From JBDIVL01 sp039794405 (GTDB lineage: Bacteria > Planctomycetota > Brocadiia > Brocadiales > Brocadiaceae), in the NCBI GenBank assembly GCA_039794405.1, contig JBDIVL010000008.1:1-64000 (forward strand): DNA of 64,000 bases, read 5' to 3'. Each line of letters opens with the position of its first letter. The stretch's first letter is position 1. The translations under genes were made by a program, and so were the position numbers. This document shows, piece after piece, positions 58,090 through 64,000 of the stretch. The notes under the pieces are model-generated. The model did not search any database and was not told the origin of the DNA. It worked only from the letters and a program-made list of their open reading frames with translations.

Positions 58090-59553
58090 CTATCTTGGTA
58101 AGAGTGAAGATTGTTGTGCTATTTCCATGACTTGAGAAGGGAAAATACCCAGGTGAAGTGTGCCGATTACAGAAATGACTATTGCTGCAATAATCAGAGG
58201 AGAAAGGGTAAGGGATGTGAAATCTCTGACAGGTTCCTTCATATACATAATTACCGTAATCCTTAGATAATAATATACGGAAATAACGCTATTTATTACG
58301 CCAATGATGGCCAGACCAACATAACCTGATTTTATGGCAGCACTGAAGATGTAAAATTTACCCACAAACCCCGCCATTGGTGGAACACCAGCCATGGAAA
58401 GCAGAAAAAACGTCATCGCTATGGCCAGAAACGGGTGTTTGAACCCTAGCCCAGCATAATCGTTAATCTGTATGAATGTATCGTCTTTTTGGCTCAAAAC
58501 GATGACTATGGCAAATGCACCAATATTCATAAAGGTATAGGCCAGGACATAGAATAATACACCCGATACTCCTAAGTTATTTGCAGCTACCAGGGCTATG
58601 AGGAGATAGCCAGCATGGGCAATGCTTGAATATGCCAGCATCCTTTTGATGTTTGTCTGGGCAAGGGCAATGACATTTCCAACGGTCATTGTTAATACGG
58701 CAATGATGTAAATAATCTTCTGCCATTCGTAATGAGTTGACCCAAAAGCGGTCAAAAAAACACGGAAAAAAGCAGCAAATGCAGCCGCCTTAGGTCCTAC
58801 AGACATGAAAGCTGTTATCGCTGTAGGTGCTCCCTCGTAAACATCCGGCACCCAGGCATGAAATGGTACAGATGCGACCTTAAATCCAAGTCCAATAATT
58901 ATCAATCCCATACCCATAAGGAACAAAGGGTCTACGGTACCACCTTTACCAGCTATAAAACCGGCAATTTCCTTCAGGTTGATAGCTCCAGTCGAACCAT
59001 AGATAATAGAAATACCATAGAGCAGAAAACCGGTTGCAAACGCACCGAGAAGGAAATATTTTAAGGATGCCTCATTTGAAGTAACTTTCGACCGTTTGAA
59101 GCCTGTTAAGATGTAAATACTAACAGACATAATTTCGAGCCCGATGTAGATATTTAACAGATCCGCACCTGACGCCATAAGCATCATGCCTATTGTTGAA
59201 AATAGGATTAGGGCATAATACTCCCCATAATTAATCTCCTCACGTTTTATATAATTATGCGAAATTAAGATAACAAGCCCGGTACTCAGAAGAAAGATAA
59301 AGTTAAAAAACAGAGAGTAGTTATCAATCGCAAAGGACTCATGAAATGAGAATAACGCTGTCCCTGTAGAGTTTTTTGTCAGGATAGCTGCGACAACAAT
59401 CCCTATGAGTGAAATATATGCAAGAAAATTTTTATCACCTGGCCTTCTGGGGGATAAGAGATCTACCATGAGCACAATAATACCGAAACCTGCCAGGGTC
59501 AGGATCGGTAAGATACTAAGAATATTAAACGACATTACAGAAACATTTGTCAT
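58090..59553 (-). CDS. nuoN: NADH-quinone oxidoreductase subunit N
   Basis: A 487-residue antiporter-like membrane subunit of respiratory complex I, with about 14 transmembrane helices. Key features are the lysines and glutamates of the proton channel: a Glu in YIGLEIMSVSIYIL (about 135), and the region around FKVASVPFHAWVPDVYEGAPT with the typical conserved Lys and HxWxPD motif. It is the last gene of the nuoJKLMN series here. A 171-base gap separates it from nuoM and holds an inverted-repeat element. The start at 59553 is weakly supported; an ATG six codons later is an alternative. Confidence 0.95.
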   Translation of the reverse strand: MTNVSVMSFNILSILPILTLAGFGIIVLMVDLLSPRRPGDKNFLAYISLIGIVVAAILTKNSTGTALFSFHESFAIDNYSLFFNFIFLLSTGLVILISHNYIKREEINYGEYYALILFSTIGMMLMASGADLLNIYIGLEIMSVSIYILTGFKRSKVTSNEASLKYFLLGAFATGFLLYGISIIYGSTGAINLKEIAGFIAGKGGTVDPLFLMGMGLIIIGLGFKVASVPFHAWVPDVYEGAPTAITAFMSVGPKAAAFAAFFRVFLTAFGSTHYEWQKIIYIIAVLTMTVGNVIALAQTNIKRMLAYSSIAHAGYLLIALVAANNLGVSGVLFYVLAYTFMNIGAFAIVIVLSQKDDTFIQINDYAGLGFKHPFLAIAMTFFLLSMAGVPPMAGFVGKFYIFSAAIKSGYVGLAIIGVINSVISVYYYLRITVIMYMKEPVRDFTSLTLSPLIIAAIVISVIGTLHLGIFPSQVMEIAQQSSLLPR

Positions 59554-59589
59554 AGAGTATTACCTTTATCGAATCGCCAAAATACTTCG

Positions 59590-59715
59590 TGTAAATCTAA
59601 AATTCGAATATCAAAATCCGAAACAAATTCAAATAAACAAAATTCAAAATATCAGATGCTTTGGGCATTAAAACATTCGAATTTTGGATTTGTTTCGAAT
59701 TTCGTGTCTCGGATT
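59590..59715. repeat. Inverted 'aatccgaaacaaatt' repeat between nuoM and nuoN
   Basis: The left part, attcgaatatcaaaatccga followed by aacaaattcaaa, recurs inverted on the right as aaattcgaaacaaatcc...aaaattcgaat on the other strand. A related short stretch (aaaatccgaaatcagaaatg) lies on the minus strand in the groEL1/groES spacer near 16960. Repeats of this kind are probably remnants of small palindromic elements. Confidence 0.5.
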
Positions 59716-59724
59716 TATCTTTTC

Positions 59725-61308
59725 CTACCATTCTGCTTCTGACTCAGGAACTATATCAATTTTTGGTGTAGTATTTTCCTGTAAATGTTCAAGTTTTCCT
59801 TGTCTTTGTGCATTATACACAACATTCGCCTTCCCTCCTACCTTTTGTAAGAGATGATTTACCGAGGCATCCATCTTCCTGAGAAATGAGTTCGGATAGA
59901 TACCTATCCAGAAGATCAGCAGGACGATAGGAATCAGGGTAGCCAGTTCCCTTTTATTCATGTCTTTTAATGTCCTGTTTTCTTCGTGGGTTATTTCCTG
60001 AAACATAACCCTCTGGAACATCCAAAGCATATATACGGCTGCGAGAATAATTCCCGTTGCCGCAAGAGATGCGTAGAGAATACGCGACTTAAACATGCCT
60101 ACCAGGATAAGAAATTCTCCTACAAAACCGTTTAGTCCGGGCAATCCAATAGATGATAAGGTTACAATCAGGAAAAAAACGGCAAAAACAGGAATTTGTT
60201 TGGTTAAACCTCCGAAGTCAGCAATCATTCGTGTATGCCGGCGTTCATAGAGCATTCCAACGATAAGGAAAAGTGCCCCCGTGCTCAGACCATGATTAAT
60301 CATCTGGGTAATACTACCTTCAATGCCCTGAATGTTGAAGGCAAAGATTCCAAGCATGACAAAGCCCAAATGGCTTACACTCGAATAAGCAACAAGTTTT
60401 TTCAAATCATCCTGCACCATGGCGACCAGCGCACCATAAATAATGCCTGCAATGGCCATCCAGGAGATTACTGGGATAAAGGCATGGCTTACCTCAGGAA
60501 ACAGGGGTAAGCAAAACCGCACGAAACCATATGTCCCCATTTTCAAGAGGACACCTGCCAGGATGACGCTTCCTGCTGTAGGTGCTTCCACATGGGCATC
60601 CGGCAGCCATGTGTGAAATGGAAACATGGGTACTTTGATGGCAAACGCAATAAAAAAGGCCAGGAATAGCCAAAATTGAACGGCAAAAGAAATGTCGAGC
60701 CGGTAAAATTCTAACAAATTAAAGGTATATTCTCCCGTTGCCCTGTGATGTAAAAAATACAGTGCAATAATAGCCAGGAACATGAATACACTGCCAGCGG
60801 TAGTATAGATGAAGAATTTTATCGCTGCGTAAATTCTCCTCGGACCTCCCCAGATACCAATGAGAAGATACATAGGAATAAGCATAAGTTCCCAGAATAC
60901 GAAGAACAAAAATAAATCTAATGCAATAAATACACCGACCATCGCCGTTTCAAGCACCAGCATAGCAATCATGTATTCCTTTACACTCTTCGTGATATGC
61001 CAAGAGGCGAGAATGGAGATGGGCGTAATAAATGTCGTCAGGAGTATGAGAAAGAGACTGATCCCGTCAATTCCAACATGGTAATTGATCCCAAAAGAAG
61101 GTATCCATCGCAGTTTCTCAACAAATTGCATATCATAGGTACGTGCATCGAAGTGAAAGTAGAGGGGAAGGGAAAGAAAAAATACAACGATCGAAACTAA
61201 CAGGGCTGTGATCCTGACAAGCTCGCTCCGTCTCGAATCAATCGAAAGGATAAAAAATACCCCTATAATAGGGAGAAAAGTTATAAATGAAAGAATAGGC
61301 ACTGACAT
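59725..61308 (-). CDS. nuoM: NADH-quinone oxidoreductase subunit M
   Basis: A 527-residue antiporter-like subunit of complex I with about 14 helices. Motifs are [18 protein letters not shown] with the conserved channel Glu (about 140), [24 protein letters not shown] with the conserved Lys and HTWLPDAH (about 220-243), and [13 protein letters not shown]. The C-terminal tail (about 480-527) is hydrophilic and slightly longer than usual. It lies between nuoL (203-base gap with hairpins) and nuoN. Confidence 0.96.
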   Translation of the reverse strand: MSVPILSFITFLPIIGVFFILSIDSRRSELVRITALLVSIVVFFLSLPLYFHFDARTYDMQFVEKLRWIPSFGINYHVGIDGISLFLILLTTFITPISILASWHITKSVKEYMIAMLVLETAMVGVFIALDLFLFFVFWELMLIPMYLLIGIWGGPRRIYAAIKFFIYTTAGSVFMFLAIIALYFLHHRATGEYTFNLLEFYRLDISFAVQFWLFLAFFIAFAIKVPMFPFHTWLPDAHVEAPTAGSVILAGVLLKMGTYGFVRFCLPLFPEVSHAFIPVISWMAIAGIIYGALVAMVQDDLKKLVAYSSVSHLGFVMLGIFAFNIQGIEGSITQMINHGLSTGALFLIVGMLYERRHTRMIADFGGLTKQIPVFAVFFLIVTLSSIGLPGLNGFVGEFLILVGMFKSRILYASLAATGIILAAVYMLWMFQRVMFQEITHEENRTLKDMNKRELATLIPIVLLIFWIGIYPNSFLRKMDASVNHLLQKVGGKANVVYNAQRQGKLEHLQENTTPKIDIVPESEAEW

Positions 61309-61390
61309 CCAAATGCTCCAGAATTACATTTTTCGGCTGATCAGCTACGAACTTCAGCCACGAATAATCATGGATTTACACGGGTACTTT

Positions 61391-61494
61391 TACCTCTCTA
61401 TAGAGGTAGATTAATCGGAACGTACCAAAAACGGTTTAAACGATTTAAACCGTTTAAACTGCTTTGTTGATGGGTTCGCTTCGCTTAACCCATC
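61391..61494. repeat. Cluster of three hairpins between nuoL and nuoM
   Basis: Hairpin 1: TACCTCT-ctat-AGAGGTA (61391-61408). Hairpin 2: AAACGGTTTAAA-cga-TTTAAACCGTTT (61429-61455), a perfect 12-bp stem. Hairpin 3: GATGGGTT (61469-61476) / AACCCATC (61487-61494), a copy of the widespread 'GATGGGTTcgc...AACCCATC' repeat. They lie in the only sizeable gap between nuoL and nuoM and could trim or stabilise the operon mRNA. Confidence 0.7.
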
Positions 61495-61511
61495 CTACTT
61501 AATTGTCATTC

Positions 61512-63437
61512 TTATCTGCCAAATGCAGCAAATAGAATGATGCAGATACAACCAATCACAATATAAAAGGCATAGTTGCGTACATATCCTGTTTGCGTGA
61601 GGCGCAGGACATTGCCAAGCCACCCGATAAGGCGTGCGATCCCGTTTACCGAACCATCAATTATCTGAACATCCACACGTTTCCACAAAAGAACTGATAT
61701 CTTCTTCGTTAGTTTTACAAAAAGGATATCGTAAATTTCATCTACGTAATATTTATTCAGTAAGATTTTGTAAATAATATGGAACCGTTCTGCTAGTTTT
61801 TTCGGCAATTCCGGTCTTTTTATATACATCTGATAAGCCATAAATATACCTGCCAGAGCAATGACTGTGGAAATAACCATCATCAGGTAAGGATTTCCTT
61901 CGCTGTGATGTACCGTGGCCCCTGCTTTTAAAATTTCCGTATTGCCATGTGTGCCAAAGATGGGCGATAAAAAGCCGTGTATAACATTTGCACCCGGGAT
62001 GCCGAAAAATCCTCCTACAGCGGAAAGCCCCGCGAGTATTATTAACGGGATTGTCATATTCCTGGGAGATTCATGGATGTGTTCCATTACATGATGATCT
62101 CCCCTGGATTCCCCGTAGAATGTCAGGAAAAGTAAGCGAAACATATAGAAGGCCGTAAGAAGTGACGTAACAGCCGCAATTGACCAATAGAGAAAATTTC
62201 CGTGGGTGAGAGATTCCAATAAAATTTCGTCCTTGCTGAAAAATCCGGCGAAAGGTGGGATTCCTGCAATAGCAACAGTACCAATCAAAAAGGTCTTATA
62301 GGTAACAGGAATGTGATGCCTTAATCCACCCATCTTTCGTATATCCATTTCCCCGGATAAGGCATGGATAACGCTGCCAGAACCCAAAAATAACAAGGCT
62401 TTAAAAAATGCATGTGTCATAAGGTGAAAAACACCAGCAGTAAAAGCGCCTACACCACAGGCCAAAAACATATAACCGAGCTGGCTTATTGTGGAATATG
62501 CCAATACACGTTTGATATCATTTTGCACTAAACCGATAGATGCTGCAAAGAGCGCTGTAACTGCGCCAATACTGGCTACGATAGTCATAGTAAAGGGAGA
62601 CAGCAGAAATAAGACATTGCAGCGGGCAATCATATAGACACCTGCAGTCACCATAGTCGCTGCATGGATGAGTGCACTAACAGGTGTGGGCCCCTCCATA
62701 GCATCGGGCAACCAGGTATAGAGAGGTATCTGGGCTGATTTACCTGTTGCGCCCATGAACAAAAGGAGGGTAATGATGGTTACCGTAAAGCTTCCTATTG
62801 CGGTATTTCCCTGCGAGGCGGAACGAAATACATCGGTAAAGTCAATACTGTGAAAAGTTAAGAAGACGAGCATAATACCCAGGGCAAATCCAAAATCACC
62901 TACCCGGTTAACAATAAAGGCCTTCTTAGCTGCATCCGAGGCTGATTTTTTCTCGAACCAAAAACCGATAAGCAGATAAGAACTCAGTCCAACAGCCTCC
63001 CAGCCGACAAACATGAGGAGAAAGTTGTTTCCCAAAACAAGCAGTAACATCGAAAAGGTAAATAGATTTAAGTAACAAAAATAACGATGAAACCCCTTGT
63101 CTTCATGCATGTAACCAATGGAATAGATATGAATGAGAAGCCCAACCCCGGTAACGACAAGGATCATGAGGGTTGACAGTGGATCTATCTGTAGGCCAAG
63201 GGCAGATTGGAAAGAGCCGGATTCAATCCAGCTAAATAGCTGTTTCTCGAAGAGACGCCCATCCGGGGGAAGTGAAAGAAGTTTACAAAACACAAGGACT
63301 GAGACAAAAAAGGCAAGACCAATCGCACCGCAGGCGATATATCCTACAGTTTCTTTTCGCAGCCTTTTACCGATTAATCCATTTATGGCTGCGCCAAGTA
63401 ATGGAAATAGCAAGACGAGCACAACGAGGTTGAACAT
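61512..63437 (-). CDS. nuoL: NADH-quinone oxidoreductase subunit L
   Basis: A 641-residue antiporter-like subunit with about 16 helices, including the C-terminal lateral helix (HL) region. Motifs are MFVGWEAVGLSSYLLIGFW with the conserved Glu (about 140), KSAQIPLYTWLPDAMEGPTPVSALIHAATMV (shown as one region at about 225-255) and LAYSTISQLGYMFLACG. It starts 7 bases after the nuoK stop, which indicates one operon. The call and completeness are clear. Confidence 0.97.
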   Translation of the reverse strand: MFNLVVLVLLFPLLGAAINGLIGKRLRKETVGYIACGAIGLAFFVSVLVFCKLLSLPPDGRLFEKQLFSWIESGSFQSALGLQIDPLSTLMILVVTGVGLLIHIYSIGYMHEDKGFHRYFCYLNLFTFSMLLLVLGNNFLLMFVGWEAVGLSSYLLIGFWFEKKSASDAAKKAFIVNRVGDFGFALGIMLVFLTFHSIDFTDVFRSASQGNTAIGSFTVTIITLLLFMGATGKSAQIPLYTWLPDAMEGPTPVSALIHAATMVTAGVYMIARCNVLFLLSPFTMTIVASIGAVTALFAASIGLVQNDIKRVLAYSTISQLGYMFLACGVGAFTAGVFHLMTHAFFKALLFLGSGSVIHALSGEMDIRKMGGLRHHIPVTYKTFLIGTVAIAGIPPFAGFFSKDEILLESLTHGNFLYWSIAAVTSLLTAFYMFRLLFLTFYGESRGDHHVMEHIHESPRNMTIPLIILAGLSAVGGFFGIPGANVIHGFLSPIFGTHGNTEILKAGATVHHSEGNPYLMMVISTVIALAGIFMAYQMYIKRPELPKKLAERFHIIYKILLNKYYVDEIYDILFVKLTKKISVLLWKRVDVQIIDGSVNGIARLIGWLGNVLRLTQTGYVRNYAFYIVIGCICIILFAAFGR

Positions 63438-63444
63438 AGGATTC

Positions 63445-63747
63445 CTACCATTTCATAATATTCATATCATCAATATTTACCGTTTCTTTATTCCTGAATA
63501 TAGCAACGATAATCGCCAGACCAACAGCCGCTTCGGCTGCGGCAACCGTCATGGTAAAAAATACGAACATCTGACCGTGCATAGAATTGAGAAAATGGGC
63601 AAATGATACAAATGATAAATTAACGGCATTGAGCATGAGCTCAATACACATAAATATTATGATGGCATTTCTCCGTATCATTACGCCAACGACACCAAGG
63701 GTAAACAAGATTGCACTCAGTACGAGATAATGGGTCAAAGTTACCAT
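63445..63747 (-). CDS. nuoK: NADH-quinone oxidoreductase subunit K
   Basis: A 100-residue membrane subunit of complex I with three helices. The conserved glutamates are in helix 2 ([13 protein letters not shown], about 33-45) and helix 3 ([18 protein letters not shown], about 67-84). Length matches the family. It is one base away from nuoJ and seven from nuoL. Confidence 0.97.
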   Translation of the reverse strand: MVTLTHYLVLSAILFTLGVVGVMIRRNAIIIFMCIELMLNAVNLSFVSFAHFLNSMHGQMFVFFTMTVAAAEAAVGLAIIVAIFRNKETVNIDDMNIMKW

Positions 63748-63748
63748 G

Positions 63749-64000
63749 TTATAATTTCCTCTTGGCTAGTATGATAACCCCAATAGCCGCTACGAATAAT
63801 AAAATGGAAGTTAACTCAAACGGTAAGAGATAATCGGTAAATAACAAATTACCAATCAATTTTGTGTTTCCGATGGTGTTGATATAAGTACTGGTATATT
63901 CTCCTTGTTTCCCTTGTAAAAACCTCGATTTCAAGATTAGGCAAATAGTCAAAAACAAAAGGATTCCCATAATAATGGCAGGTATTTTTTGAAATAGCAA
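63749..64000 (-). CDS. nuoJ: NADH-quinone oxidoreductase subunit J, C-terminal part
   Basis: Only about 83 residues are visible. The gene continues beyond the right edge; the Met at the edge is probably internal. Two hydrophobic helices ([16 protein letters not shown] and [19 protein letters not shown]) and the phrase [17 protein letters not shown] between them are typical of the C-terminal half of NuoJ. It stands directly before nuoK in the expected order. Confidence 0.92.
   Translation of the reverse strand: MLFQKIPAIIMGILLFLTICLILKSRFLQGKQGEYTSTYINTIGNTKLIGNLLFTDYLLPFELTSILLFVAAIGVIILAKRKL

Noticed and set aside
57836..58135. 99-residue plus-strand ORF
   Set aside because: It is the double-hairpin element read in frame and it overlaps the end of nuoN on the other strand.

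Overview
The window reads as chromosomal DNA of a Gram-negative-type, obligately anaerobic or respiratory bacterium. It best fits a planctomycete of the anammox group (Brocadiaceae-like: Brocadia, Jettenia or Kuenenia). This placement is inference. It rests on the combination of a full-length Fhs (Wood-Ljungdahl pathway), a complex I operon, a Kdo transferase and a BBP2-like outer-membrane porin, a hopanoid C-3 methylase-like radical SAM enzyme, two GroEL paralogues, many uncharacterised proteins and abundant hairpin repeats. No hydrazine or nitrogen-cycle gene lies in the window, so the placement needs a database check.

Layout. 1-4146: the start of an exported protein, then an NtrC-type two-component pair. 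4147-9086: an accessory stretch with a chimeric IS remnant, a secreted GH9 cellulase with two FN3 domains, a decayed group II intron reverse transcriptase and a YdjM-type membrane hydrolase. 9317-18734: housekeeping and proteostasis genes (der, a membrane protein, yacG, an FmdB zinc ribbon, dnaJ, groEL2, groES, groEL1). 19255-28618: birA, an orphan parA with a membrane-anchored partner, a PocR-domain sensor, a very large PAS/GAF/HD-GYP protein and a DUF362 ferredoxin. 28886-31970: recG, a gene split by an in-frame amber codon, and a TA-flanked MITE. 31980-39109: a methyl-cycle block made of waaA-metK, ahcY-DUF1015, and then a SAM-I riboswitch with its own promoter and terminator in front of a threonine-synthase-like PLP enzyme and a MoaD/ThiS-like sulfur carrier. 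39317-48518: secA, fhs, a porin, a GT-C/TPR membrane protein and a CAT-anticodon tRNA. 48646-57660: an HpnR-like radical SAM protein, a Lon-like protease, a GT4 glycosyltransferase, an (alpha/alpha)6 glycosidase-like protein and a DUF309-like protein. 58090-64000: nuoN, M, L, K and partial nuoJ, all on the minus strand.

The most interesting point is functional. An S-box riboswitch that senses S-adenosylmethionine controls a threonine-synthase-like enzyme plus a ubiquitin-like sulfur carrier, and it sits next to metK and ahcY. That context argues that the pair makes homocysteine/methionine from a protein thiocarboxylate rather than, or as well as, threonine. A second theme is small non-coding structure: a five-copy GGTTCAA hairpin family, two other repeat families, a MITE with perfect terminal repeats, and several isolated perfect hairpins. 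None is accompanied by an intact transposase here.
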